DNA from: Trinickia violacea
GTDB taxonomy: Bacteria > Pseudomonadota > Gammaproteobacteria > Burkholderiales > Burkholderiaceae
Assembly (NCBI RefSeq): GCF_005280735.1
Contig: NZ_CP040077.1
Location: forward strand, 372,001 to 436,000
Reading direction: 5' to 3'
DNA: 64,000 nucleotides
The notes below the pieces were generated by a model. That model was not told the DNA's origin. It saw only the letters and a program-made list of their open reading frames with translations, and searched no databases. The translations under genes and the position numbers were made by a program. This document shows positions 25,872-33,944 of the stretch, in pieces. Numbering within the stretch: the stretch's first letter is position 1; every line of letters begins with the position of its first letter.

Positions 25872-26831
25872 TCACCGCCCGATCGCCAGCCGCGCCTTCG
25901 CTTCCTCATACTCGCGCTTCAACCGCGCAACGAGCTCATCCACCGACGGCACGTCGCTCATCAAGCCGACGCCTTGCCCCGCGCCCCAGATGTCTTTCCA
26001 CGCCTTCGCCTTGTCGCTCGCGAAGTTCATCGCGGACTTGTCCGACTCGGGCAGCGCATCCGGATCGAGCCCGGCGCTCACGATGCTCTCGCGGATGTAG
26101 TTGCCGTGCACGCCGGTGAAGAGGTTCGTATAGATGATGTCGGAAGCGTTCGAATTGATGATCGCCTGCTTGTAGCCCTCGACCGCGTGCGCTTCTTTCG
26201 TCGCGATGAAGCGCGTGCCCATGTAGGCGAGATCGGCGCCCATCGCTTGCGCGGCGAGGATCGAGCCGCCGTTGGCGATCGCGCCCGACAGCACGATCGG
26301 GCCGTCGAAGATGCGCCGCACTTCGCCGACGAGCGCGAACGGCGAGGTCGTCCCCGCGTGTCCGCCCGCCCCCGCGGCGACGAGAATCAGGCCGTCGACG
26401 CCCGCTTCGAGCGCCTTCTGCGCATGGCGGATGTTGATCACGTCGTGCAGCACGATGCCGCCGTAGCTGTGCACGGCGTCGATGATTTCCTTGGCCGGCG
26501 CGCGCAGGCTCGTGATGAAGATCGGCACCTTGTGCTCGACGCACACACGCACGTCGTGTTCGAGCCGCGCATTCGACTGATGGACGATCTGGTTCACCGC
26601 GATCGGGCCGATGGCGGCCCCCGGGTTCGCCGCCTTGTGCGCGGCGAGCTGTTCCTGAATCTGCGTGAGCCACTCGTCGAGCAATTCGGCCGGGCGGGCG
26701 TTCAACGCCGGGAACGAGCCGACGATCCCCGCTTTGCACTGCGCAAGCACGAGTTCCGGATAGCTGACGATGAACATCGGTGAAGCGACGACGGGCAGCG
26801 CGAGATTTTGCAGGGCGGCGGGCAAGGCCAT
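25872..26831 (-). CDS. Nitronate monooxygenase
   Basis: A 319-residue FMN-dependent TIM-barrel enzyme of the nitronate monooxygenase (2-nitropropane dioxygenase) family that oxidises alkyl nitronates such as propionate-3-nitronate. FMN and phosphate-binding stretches are visible: VVASPMFIVS at the N-terminus, LILVAAGAGGHAGTTSPFAL in the middle, IVLSGAIANGGSILAAQAMGADLAYMGTRFIAT following. The active-site His lies in the GAGGHAG motif. It appears monocistronic. A palindrome upstream (27009-27020) may be its operator. Confidence 0.92.
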   Translation of the reverse strand: MALPAALQNLALPVVASPMFIVSYPELVLAQCKAGIVGSFPALNARPAELLDEWLTQIQEQLAAHKAANPGAAIGPIAVNQIVHQSNARLEHDVRVCVEHKVPIFITSLRAPAKEIIDAVHSYGGIVLHDVINIRHAQKALEAGVDGLILVAAGAGGHAGTTSPFALVGEVRRIFDGPIVLSGAIANGGSILAAQAMGADLAYMGTRFIATKEAHAVEGYKQAIINSNASDIIYTNLFTGVHGNYIRESIVSAGLDPDALPESDKSAMNFASDKAKAWKDIWGAGQGVGLMSDVPSVDELVARLKREYEEAKARLAIGR

Positions 26832-27168
26832 GACGCAGTCTCCTTTAGGGCGCCGGCACGCTCGGAAATGTGCGCGGCGATATGAGTGTAGCGATGCGGG
26901 ACTCGTGACGCAGCCGGCCGGGTTTCATAGGAAGAAAGCCATCGACAGCATTTAGAAAGCTGCCGATCCCATGCCTGCCGTTGCGTCGCAATCAATCGCC
27001 ATCAAAATGAACGGTCGTTCGATTATAGGGGAATTCGGAAGACGAGCAGAACCGTTTCAACTTGGAATGAGTGCTCTGGTTCTACGGTTTCGTGCCCCAT
27101 CGAACGGCCCGGCGTCATGAGCCGCTCATAGAATGCGAAGGGCCTACTACGACAATCGGGGGGACGTC
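26832..27168. other. Divergent intergenic region
   Basis: About 340 bases between nitronate monooxygenase (minus) and haloacetate dehalogenase (plus), holding both promoters. Apart from the palindrome at 27009-27020 I see no credible gene or other element. Confidence 0.5.
27009..27020. promoter_or_regulatory. Palindrome GAACG-GT-CGTTC, candidate TetR-type operator
   Basis: A perfect 5-2-5 palindrome in the divergent promoter region. GAACGNNCGTTC is a common core of TetR-family operators. No tetR gene is adjacent, so the regulator would be elsewhere. Confidence 0.4.
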
Positions 27169-28068
27169 ATGGGCTTTCCGGATTTCACACCGTTTCACGT
27201 CAACGTTGCGGGTGTCGATATCTACGGGGTCAAAGGCGGATCGGGGCCGCCGCTGCTGTTGCTGCACGGTCATCCGCAGACGCACATGATCTGGCATCGC
27301 TGCGCGCCGCAGCTCGCGCAGCATTTCACGGTAATCGCCACCGACTTGCGCGGCTACGGCGCCTCGGCCAAGCCGGCTAGCGACGCGGCGCATGTTCCGT
27401 ATTCGAAGCGCGCGATGGCGGCGGACCAAGTCGCCGTGATGCGCCATTTCGGCTTCGATCAGTTTCTCGTCTGCGCGCACGATCGCGGCGCGCGCGTCGC
27501 GCACCGGATGGCGCTCGATTTCCCGGACGCCGTCGAACGCCTGATGCTGCTCGATATCGCGCCGACGCTCGCAATGTACGAGCGCACCGATCGCACCTTC
27601 GCGACCAAGTACTTTCACTGGTTCTTCCTGATCCAGCCCGAGCCCCTGCCCGAAAAGCTGATCGGCGCGGACCCGGATGTCTATGTCGAGCGCGTGATGG
27701 GCAGCCGCCACGCGGGCTTGACGCCGTTCGCGCCCGACGCGCTCGCGGCCTATCGCGATGCGCTGCGCCAGCCGGGCGCGGTGCATGCGATGTGCGAGGA
27801 CTACCGCGCGTCGGCGACGATCGATCTCGTCCACGACCGCGCGGACGAGGAGTGCGGGCACAAGGTGAGCTGCCCGCTGCGCGTGCTGTGGGGCGAGGAG
27901 GGCGTGATCGAACTCTGCTTCGATCCGCTTGCCGAGTGGCGGCACGTGGCGCGCGATGTCAGCGGCCGGGCGCTGCCGTGCGGGCACTACATCCCCGAAG
28001 AGGCGCCTGACGAGCTCGTCGCGGAGATGCTGTCGTTCTTCGAGGCGAACGAGCCCGCCGAAAGCTAG
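27169..28068 (+). CDS. Haloacetate (fluoroacetate) dehalogenase, alpha/beta hydrolase
   Basis: A 299-residue alpha/beta-hydrolase that replaces halogen by hydroxyl in haloacetates. Residues of the fluoroacetate dehalogenase group are visible. HGHPQTHMIWHRCAP is the oxyanion side. AHDRGARVAHRMALD carries the nucleophilic Asp and the two carboxylate-binding Arg residues. KYFHWFFLIQPEPLPE contains the His-Trp halide pair. The late GHYIPEEAP carries the catalytic His. I chose ATG 27169 because it gives the family's usual length and has GGGGGA upstream; the frame is open from 27133. Its stop codon shares the bases CTAG with the convergent Lrp gene. Fluoroacetate activity is inferred from the His-Trp and Arg motifs. 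Confidence 0.9.
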   Translation: MGFPDFTPFHVNVAGVDIYGVKGGSGPPLLLLHGHPQTHMIWHRCAPQLAQHFTVIATDLRGYGASAKPASDAAHVPYSKRAMAADQVAVMRHFGFDQFLVCAHDRGARVAHRMALDFPDAVERLMLLDIAPTLAMYERTDRTFATKYFHWFFLIQPEPLPEKLIGADPDVYVERVMGSRHAGLTPFAPDALAAYRDALRQPGAVHAMCEDYRASATIDLVHDRADEECGHKVSCPLRVLWGEEGVIELCFDPLAEWRHVARDVSGRALPCGHYIPEEAPDELVAEMLSFFEANEPAES

Positions 28069-28637
28069 CGTTTGCTGCGCCCGCGCACGGACGGCGCGGG
28101 CGTTGGCGTTGCCGAGGGCGCCGGTGCTCCCGTTGCCTCGAGCTCCGCCGGAGCCGCTTGCGGCGGCGCGAGCGGCGGCAGGCGGCGCGGCACCGGCGTC
28201 GACTTGATGATCGCCGTGCTCGTTTCGGCGCGCTCGGTCACCTTCGACAGAATCTCGTCGAGCTGCTCGATCGAGCGCAGCACCAGACGGCAGACGAAGC
28301 AATCGTCGCCGGTGACCTTGTCGCATTCGACGAACTCGGGAATGCGGCGAATCACGTCTTCGACCAGATGCAGCTGTCCCGGCAGCGGCTTCACGCGCAC
28401 GATCGCCTGAAGCGTGTAGCCGAGCGCGCGCGGGTCGATCTGCACGGTGAAGCGCTCGATGACCCCGAGCGTTTCGAGCCGCCGCAGCCGCTCGGCCGTG
28501 CTCGGTGCCGACAGCCCGACCTGCCGGGCCAACTCGCTCACCGCGATGCGCGAATCTTCGGCGAGCGCCGACAGCAGTTCGCGATCGGTTTCGTCGAGGG
28601 TGGCGGGCGCCGTCGAGGGGTAAAGGCGTTTTGGCAT
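28065..28637 (-). CDS. Lrp/AsnC-family transcriptional regulator
   Basis: A 190-residue regulator. The helix-turn-helix (LDETDRELLSALAEDSRIAVSELARQVGLSAPSTAERLRRLETLGVI) at about 15-60 is followed by an Lrp/RAM effector domain (about 75-150, with VTGDDCFVCRLVLRSIEQLDEIL). An unusual Pro/Ala-rich tail of about 35 residues ends the protein. I chose ATG 28637 (AAGGTG upstream) rather than GTG 28643. It is divergent from a DMT-family transporter, a common arrangement in which Lrp regulators control amino-acid or metabolite exporters. Confidence 0.9.
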   Translation of the reverse strand: MPKRLYPSTAPATLDETDRELLSALAEDSRIAVSELARQVGLSAPSTAERLRRLETLGVIERFTVQIDPRALGYTLQAIVRVKPLPGQLHLVEDVIRRIPEFVECDKVTGDDCFVCRLVLRSIEQLDEILSKVTERAETSTAIIKSTPVPRRLPPLAPPQAAPAELEATGAPAPSATPTPAPSVRGRSKR

Positions 28638-28754
28638 TTTCACCTTCGATAATTAGCCGACATTGCGTCGTGACCTTAGTTTAGCCATGTATTGCGGCGA
28701 TTGAAATGTCTACACTCGGGTTCATCGAGGTTGAACCGGGAAAGAGAAATCGCC

Positions 28755-29663
28755 ATGGCTAACCAGGAAATCCGGCGCGGCGCAGCCGAAATGACCGCCG
28801 CCATGCTGATGTCGGGCACGATCGGCTGGCTCGTCGTCTCGTCGCAGCAATCGTCCATCAATGTGGTGTTCTTTCGCTGCGTGTTCGGCGCGGCAACGCT
28901 CTTCGCCATCTGTCTCGCGCTCGGGCTGATACGGCGCCAATGGTTCTCGTGGCGCATGCTCGGGCTCGTCGCGCTCGCGGGCGCGGCGATCGTCGGCAAT
29001 TGGCTGCTGCTGTTCGCGGCGTATTCGCGCGCGTCGATTTCGATGGCGACCGCCGTCTACAACACGCAGCCGTTCATGCTCGTCGCGCTTGGCGCGATCG
29101 TGTTTCGCGAGCGCGTGACGGCATCGACGATCGCGTGGCTCGTCGTGGCGTTCGTCGGTCTCGTGTTCGTCGTGCGCGTGGAGCCGGCGGTGCTTGCGGT
29201 ACCGGGCGAATATCTCGAAGGCGTGGCGCTCGCGCTCGGTGCGGCTTTCCTCTACGCCATTTCGTCGATCGTCACCAAGCGCTTGAAGGGCACGCCGCCG
29301 CATCTGATCGCGCTGATCCAGGTCGTGCTCGGCGCGCTGATGCTCGCGCCGCTCGTGCACTTCGACGCACTGCCGACGACACCCGCGCACTGGCTCCAGC
29401 TCGGGACGCTTGGCGTCGTTCACACCGGCGTCATGTATGTGCTGCTGTACGGCGCCATTCAAAAGCTGCCGACGGCGATGACGGGCGCGCTGTCGTTCAT
29501 CTATCCGATCGTCGCGATCATCGTCGACCGTGTGGCGTTCGGACAATCGCTCGCGTGGATTCAAGTCGCGGGCGCCGTGTTGATTCTGCTGGCGGCGGCG
29601 GGCGTGAATCTCGGCTGGCGCATCGTGCCGCAGCGGCGGCTATCGTCGTGTAAGTCAACGTAA
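28755..29663 (+). CDS. EamA/DMT-superfamily transporter
   Basis: A 302-residue inner-membrane protein with ten predicted helices arranged as two EamA repeats (about 10-140 and 150-285), typical of drug/metabolite exporters such as amino-acid exporters. Helix-rich segments include AGAAIVGNWLLLFAAYSRASISMATAVYNTQPFM and the second-repeat equivalent MYVLLYGAIQKLPTAMTGALSFIYPIVAII. I chose ATG 28755 (GGGAAAGAGAA upstream). It is divergent from the Lrp-type regulator, which probably controls it. The substrate is unknown. Confidence 0.88.
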   Translation: MANQEIRRGAAEMTAAMLMSGTIGWLVVSSQQSSINVVFFRCVFGAATLFAICLALGLIRRQWFSWRMLGLVALAGAAIVGNWLLLFAAYSRASISMATAVYNTQPFMLVALGAIVFRERVTASTIAWLVVAFVGLVFVVRVEPAVLAVPGEYLEGVALALGAAFLYAISSIVTKRLKGTPPHLIALIQVVLGALMLAPLVHFDALPTTPAHWLQLGTLGVVHTGVMYVLLYGAIQKLPTAMTGALSFIYPIVAIIVDRVAFGQSLAWIQVAGAVLILLAAAGVNLGWRIVPQRRLSSCKST

Positions 29664-29871
29664 GTGTTTCGGGATTTGATTCGGATATCGAAGTAAATTG
29701 CCGAGGCCTTACGTTGAGACAGAGCGTTTCGTCGCCAATCCGATTGTGCCGTCACTGCGCAAAGCCTGGATAAAAGACGCTGGCCGACAAAATGTCAGCA
29801 GTCTGTAGGGAAATTACCGATGCGATTCGAGTGAGCCGGCCGGTATCATTCAAATCGACGCTGATCACGTC

Positions 29872-29919
29872 AAAAAAATTCCGCCGCACGCCACCCAAGG
29901 CGCGCGGCTTTCTTTTTTG
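29872..29919. terminator. Bidirectional Rho-independent terminator
   Basis: A GC stem (about GCCGCACGCC / GGCGCGCGGC, one mismatch, six-base loop) has seven A on the left and TTTCTTTTTTG on the right. It can end minus-strand transcripts of the YbaK-DUF1289-MaoC operon and plus-strand transcripts from the DMT transporter. Confidence 0.85.
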
Positions 29920-30351
29920 TCAGTTCGCCATCACGAGAATGGTCGCGCGGCCCGTCAGCGCGATCTCCCCGCGCTGATTGATCACGGTGCCCTCGAGCGT
30001 CACGAGGTCGCCGTTCAGACTCGGCTTCCAATACGCGTCGGCGACACGCCACGAGAGCGTCAGCGTATCGCCCGCCAGCACCGCTTTCTTCAACTTGATA
30101 TCGAATTCGAGGCCGAGCGATTGCGCGTAGCTCGAAAAGTGCGTCGCGACGAGCGCCATGAAATGCGCGGCCGGCTGCGTGCCCGACGCGATGATCCCGC
30201 CGAATCGGCTTTGCGCGGCGAATGCATCGTCGTGGTGCAGCGGGTTCAAATCGTTGACGAGCGTCGCGAACGATTTGATCGATTCCACCGGCAGCGTGAG
30301 CGTGCTGCTGCACGTTTCGCCGATCTGCACGACGCGTGCCGGCTCGCTCAT
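29920..30351 (-). CDS. MaoC-like (R)-hydratase / dehydratase
   Basis: A 143-residue single hot-dog-fold protein of the MaoC/PhaJ group, which hydrates trans-2-enoyl-CoA. The hydratase-2 motif is present: SFATLVNDLNPLHHDDAFAAQSRFGGIIASGTQ, with the catalytic Asp/His pair in DLNPLHHDD. Start 30351 overlaps the stop of the upstream DUF1289 gene by ATGA, so it is the last gene of a coupled three-gene operon, followed by a bidirectional terminator. The acyl substrate is unknown. Confidence 0.87.
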   Translation of the reverse strand: MSEPARVVQIGETCSSTLTLPVESIKSFATLVNDLNPLHHDDAFAAQSRFGGIIASGTQPAAHFMALVATHFSSYAQSLGLEFDIKLKKAVLAGDTLTLSWRVADAYWKPSLNGDLVTLEGTVINQRGEIALTGRATILVMAN

Positions 30352-30593
30352 GGCGCGGCCGCCTTGCGCTGTTCCATTAGCGACGCGTGCCGCAGATCGA
30401 GTTCCGCCCAGATGGCGCGCTTGCCGTCGTCGTCGAGCTTCGACCACGCGCGGATCTCGTCGATCGTGCGCAGGCACCCGTCGCACCATTGCGTGTCGGC
30501 ATTCATCTTGCACACGTTGATGCACGGCGACGGCACGGCGGGCGTCTGCGGCGCGTCCTGAGTTTGGAGTGGGGTGGCTTCTGAGGTCGTCAT
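30348..30593 (-). CDS. DUF1289 domain protein
   Basis: An 81-residue protein with the DUF1289 cysteine motif: CINVCKMNADTQWCDGCLRTIDEI in the middle, four Cys likely to bind a metal or Fe-S cluster. A C-terminal helix (DDGKRAIWAELDLRHASLM) follows. ATGA overlaps link it to YbaK upstream (30590-30593) and MaoC downstream (30348-30351). DUF1289 genes are common beside metabolic operons in proteobacteria; the function is unknown. Confidence 0.88.
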   Translation of the reverse strand: MTTSEATPLQTQDAPQTPAVPSPCINVCKMNADTQWCDGCLRTIDEIRAWSKLDDDGKRAIWAELDLRHASLMEQRKAAAP

Positions 30594-31108
30594 GCTTCGC
30601 GCAGCGCCACGTCGGCCACGGGCGCGCCCGTCAAAGCGACGAGCTCCTGCGGCGAGAGATTGAACACCGCGTGCGGATGGCCGGCCGCGGCCCACAGGCT
30701 GTCGAGTTCGAGCAAGTCGGCGTCGATCAGCGTGACGGGCGGCGTGGCGTGCCCGATCGGGCAGACGCCGCCGATCGCATAGCCGGTTTTCTCGCGCACG
30801 AACTTCGCGTCCGCGCGCGCGATTTCGCCGACTTGCTGCGCGACTTTCTTTTCGTCGACGCGATTCGCGCCGCTCGCCACCACCAGCACCGGGGCATCGT
30901 CTTCGCGGCGCCGGAACAAGATCGATTTCGCGATCTGCGCGACCGAGCAGCCAAGGCCCGCGGCCGCTTCGGCCGAGGTCTTGCCGGTTTCCGGCAGCAT
31001 CACGACGGATTGGGTGTGCCCGCGCTCGCGCAGCAGTTGCGCGACGCGGCGGGCGCTATCGGGGAGCGTCTGGTCGCCGCTCGATTCGGTAAAAGCTTCG
31101 TCCGACAT
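30590..31108 (-). CDS. YbaK/EbsC-family aminoacyl-tRNA deacylase-like protein
   Basis: A 172-residue protein of the YbaK/ProX superfamily, which hydrolyses mischarged aminoacyl-tRNAs in trans. Typical segments are AAAGLGCSVAQIAKSILFR with the conserved Lys, VLVVASGANRVDEKKVAQQVG, and AIGGVCPIGHATPPVTLIDADLLELD. It is the first gene of the YbaK-DUF1289-MaoC operon, with the downstream start overlapping its stop. Whether it edits Cys-tRNA(Pro), another tRNA, or has another substrate is not resolved. Confidence 0.9.
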   Translation of the reverse strand: MSDEAFTESSGDQTLPDSARRVAQLLRERGHTQSVVMLPETGKTSAEAAAGLGCSVAQIAKSILFRRREDDAPVLVVASGANRVDEKKVAQQVGEIARADAKFVREKTGYAIGGVCPIGHATPPVTLIDADLLELDSLWAAAGHPHAVFNLSPQELVALTGAPVADVALREA

Positions 31109-31154
31109 AGGGAAGGGGGTTATCGCTGAGTGAATGACGGCGCGCGTGAAGCGC

Positions 31155-32078
31155 CTACGAGCATGCGGCCTGGCTGCGCGCTTTCGCGAGCAAGGCCTTG
31201 CCGGCGCGCGAGACGTTCGCGCGGCCGATCGACGTCGAGATGAAATCGCCGATTGCGACCACTTGGTCGAGATCGACGCCGGTTTCGATGCCGAGGCCGT
31301 TCATCAGGTACAGCACGTCTTCGGTCGCGACGTTGCCGGTCGCGCCCTTCGCATACGGACAGCCGCCCAGCCCCGCCACCGACGCGTGATAAATCTCGAT
31401 GCCTTCGAAGAGCGCCGCGTAGATGTTCGCGAGCGCCTGCCCGTAGGTGTCGTGGAAGTGGCCGGAGAGCCGTTCGCGCGGGAACGATTGCGTCACGGCG
31501 CTGAATACTTCGCGCGTGCGCTTCGGCGTGCCGACGCCGATCGTATCGGCGATATCGATCTCGTCGCAGCCGAGCGCGGCAAAGCGCTCGACGACGTCCA
31601 CCACCGACGCCACCGGCACCTCGCCCTGATACGGACAGCCGAGCGCGCACGACACGCTGCCGCGCACGCGCACGCCGTGCTCTTTCGCTGCCGCGACGAC
31701 CGGCTCGAAGCGCGCGATGCTTTCCGCGATGCTGCAATTGATGTTCTTCTGCGAGAACGCTTCGCTCGCGGCGCCGAAAATCACGATCTCATCGGCACGC
31801 GCGGCGAGCGCGCCTTCGAAGCCTTTCAGGTTCGGCGTCAGCACCGAGTAGATCGTGCCTGCGCGGCGTTCGATGCCGTTCATCACCTCGGCGCCGTCGG
31901 CCATCTGCGGCACCCACTTCGGCGATACGAACGACGCCGCCTCGACATTCTTGAAGCCCGCTGCGGCAAGCCGGTTGACGAGCTCGATCTTGACCGGCGT
32001 CGGCACGAAATCCTTCTCGTTCTGCAGCCCGTCGCGCGGGCCGACTTCGACGATCTTCACTGCGCTGGGAATGGACAT
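31155..32078 (-). CDS. Hydroxymethylglutaryl-CoA lyase
   Basis: A 307-residue TIM-barrel enzyme that cleaves HMG-CoA to acetoacetate and acetyl-CoA, the last step of leucine degradation. The metal-binding Asp and active-site Arg lie in the N-terminal VEVGPRDGLQNE motif. The signature loop SVAGLGGCPYAKGATGNVATED contains the catalytic Cys. The HFHDTYG metal site is also present. The gene is on the minus strand between the hydroxyacid dehydrogenase and YbaK, 36 bases from the former, and may be co-transcribed with it. I saw no LiuR-like site directly upstream. Confidence 0.95.
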   Translation of the reverse strand: MSIPSAVKIVEVGPRDGLQNEKDFVPTPVKIELVNRLAAAGFKNVEAASFVSPKWVPQMADGAEVMNGIERRAGTIYSVLTPNLKGFEGALAARADEIVIFGAASEAFSQKNINCSIAESIARFEPVVAAAKEHGVRVRGSVSCALGCPYQGEVPVASVVDVVERFAALGCDEIDIADTIGVGTPKRTREVFSAVTQSFPRERLSGHFHDTYGQALANIYAALFEGIEIYHASVAGLGGCPYAKGATGNVATEDVLYLMNGLGIETGVDLDQVVAIGDFISTSIGRANVSRAGKALLAKARSQAACS

Positions 32079-32114
32079 GGTTGTCTCCTTGATATTGGGT
32101 TCCTGTGCGCGCGG

Positions 32115-33056
32115 TCAGTACCCGCGCGCCAAATCGACGATGCCGCTGATCGCTTCGCCGCGCTCGAGCGCCTCGATCTTCTGCGCCACCTGCTGCAGGC
32201 TTTCTTCGCGCAGCGTTTCGGCGGAGCTGTGCGGCGTGATCGTGATGCGCGGCTCGTTCCAGAACGGATGGTCGGCGCTCAGCGGCTCCTTGCGGAACAC
32301 GTCGAGCGTAGCCGCCGCGATTTGACCGTCTTTCAACGCTTCGAGCAGGTCTTCTTCGACCAGATGCGCGCCGCGCGCGACGTTCACGAGATACGCGCCG
32401 CGCGCGAGCTTCGCGAAGGTGTCGCGGTTCAGCACGTCGTTCGTATCGGGTGTGCTCGGCAGCAGATTCACGAGCACCTTCACGCCGTCGAGAAACGCGT
32501 CGAACTGCTCGGCGCCCGCATAGGCGGTCACGCCGTCGATGCGTTTCGCGCTCCGGCTGTAGCCGCGCACGGGCAGGCCGAACGACGCGAGCGTCTTCGC
32601 GACGTGCGTGCCGAGCACGCCGAGACCGAGCACGCCGACGGTGAACGTCCTGCGCGCATGGGGTTCGAGCACGTGCCAGCGGCGCTCGGTTTGCTGGCGC
32701 GCGTACTCGTCCAGGCGGCGCAGGTAGCGCAGCACCGCGTGCGTGACGTATTCGGCCATCTGCGCGGCCATGCCGGTGTCTTCGAGCCGCACGAGCGCCG
32801 CTTCGCGCGGCAGCGTGCCCGGATGCGCGTGCTCGAGCGCGAGGATCGCATCGACGCCGGCGCCGAGATTGAACACCGCGCGCAAGCCCGGACGGTGAGC
32901 GAACAATTCACGCGGCGGACGCCAGACGATCGCGTAGTCGGCGGGCGCGGTGTCGCCCGGCTTCCATACGCGCAGGTCGGCGCGCGGCAGCGCCCGGGCC
33001 AGATCGTTGAGCCATACGGACGGATCGTCATACGACGAGTAGAACAGAATCTTCAT
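32115..33056 (-). CDS. D-2-hydroxyacid dehydrogenase, glyoxylate/hydroxypyruvate reductase A type
   Basis: A 313-residue NAD(P)H-dependent dehydrogenase of the GhrA group. The Rossmann motif is VGVLGLGVLGTHVAKTL near residue 140. Catalytic residues appear in order: Arg in VNVARGAHLVEEDL, Glu in DVFRKEPL, and His in ITITPHSSAET. I chose ATG 33056 (MKILFYSSYDD), the usual family start; the frame is open from 33083. It is followed 36 bases later by HMG-CoA lyase on the same strand. Glyoxylate or hydroxypyruvate is the likely substrate. Confidence 0.9.
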   Translation of the reverse strand: MKILFYSSYDDPSVWLNDLARALPRADLRVWKPGDTAPADYAIVWRPPRELFAHRPGLRAVFNLGAGVDAILALEHAHPGTLPREAALVRLEDTGMAAQMAEYVTHAVLRYLRRLDEYARQQTERRWHVLEPHARRTFTVGVLGLGVLGTHVAKTLASFGLPVRGYSRSAKRIDGVTAYAGAEQFDAFLDGVKVLVNLLPSTPDTNDVLNRDTFAKLARGAYLVNVARGAHLVEEDLLEALKDGQIAAATLDVFRKEPLSADHPFWNEPRITITPHSSAETLREESLQQVAQKIEALERGEAISGIVDLARGY

Positions 33057-33211
33057 ATCGTTCGCGTTAAGAATAGGCTTCATTCTACTTTTTCAGCCGC
33101 CGCCGCGCGCAGGGGTCCCATTTCCGCCGATAAACAAAGCACGAAAAATTGGTTCGGCGCCAAGCGGGCGCGCGCGAGAATGCCTGCTCGAATTCCTCTC
33201 CGGGAGGGCAA

Positions 33212-33814
33212 ATGCTGGCATGCACCAAATCGACGTGGCCGCCGCGCCTCGTGACGGTACCGGGCCTCCATGGCAGCGAGGGCGGCCACTGGCAGACCTG
33301 GCTCGAGCGGCAATTCGCGCGTTCGCTGCGCGTCGAGCAGGCCGATTGGGATGCGCCGCATCTCGCGACCTGGTCGCAGGCCGTGCGCGACTTGCTCGCG
33401 CGCGAGAAGGGGCCGTTCGTGCTCGCCGCGCACAGTTTCGGCTGCCTCGCGACCGCGCACGCGTTGGCGCACGGTTCGCATGCGTCGAACGTGGCGGGCG
33501 TGCTGTTCGTCGCGCCGGCGAGTCCGAAGAAATTCGCGTTTGCGGGTGCGTTCGATGCGCGGCGCCTCGGCGTGCCGTCGATCGTGATCGGCAGCGAGAC
33601 CGATCCGTGGATGCCGCTTGCCGACGCGCGCGAGCTGGCGCAGCGCCTCGGCAGCGCGTTCGTGAATCTCGGCGACGCGGGGCATATCAACGTCGCGGCG
33701 GGTTACGGGCCGTGGCCGCGCGCGAAGTACTTCGTCGATACGCTCGTGCATTGCGCGGCGCCGCTGCGGTTTCGCGACGAGCCGGTCGAGCTTGCGCCGC
33801 ACGCGCTGGTTTGA
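33212..33814 (+). CDS. RBBP9/YdeN-type serine hydrolase
   Basis: A 200-residue minimal alpha/beta-hydrolase of the RBBP9/YdeN family. The nucleophile elbow is AAHSFGC (Ser in HSFG), the acid is the Asp in GSETDPWMP, and the catalytic His is in GDAGHINVAAGYGPWP, with the family's WQTWLERQF and WDAPHLATW stretches near the N-terminus. Start 33212 has GGGAGGG upstream; the frame is open from 33149. It is monocistronic and followed by a GC hairpin. The substrate is unknown. Confidence 0.88.
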   Translation: MLACTKSTWPPRLVTVPGLHGSEGGHWQTWLERQFARSLRVEQADWDAPHLATWSQAVRDLLAREKGPFVLAAHSFGCLATAHALAHGSHASNVAGVLFVAPASPKKFAFAGAFDARRLGVPSIVIGSETDPWMPLADARELAQRLGSAFVNLGDAGHINVAAGYGPWPRAKYFVDTLVHCAAPLRFRDEPVELAPHALV

Positions 33815-33828
33815 GGGGGCCAATGATT

Positions 33829-33858
33829 GCGGCCGGCGCGTGGGTCACGGCCGGCCGC
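33829..33858 (+). terminator. GC hairpin after the serine hydrolase gene
   Basis: GCGGCCGGC and GCCGGCCGC form a perfect 9-bp stem around a 12-base loop, followed by TGTTG. The poor T-run makes this a tentative terminator; it could also serve the convergent phospholipase gene. Confidence 0.45.
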
Positions 33859-33944
33859 TGTTGCATCGAATCGCCATTGAATCGCGTCAGTGAGGTTCGG
33901 CCCCCGCGCGCTTGGCGAGGGCTTTCCGCGCCTATTTTCCGCGC

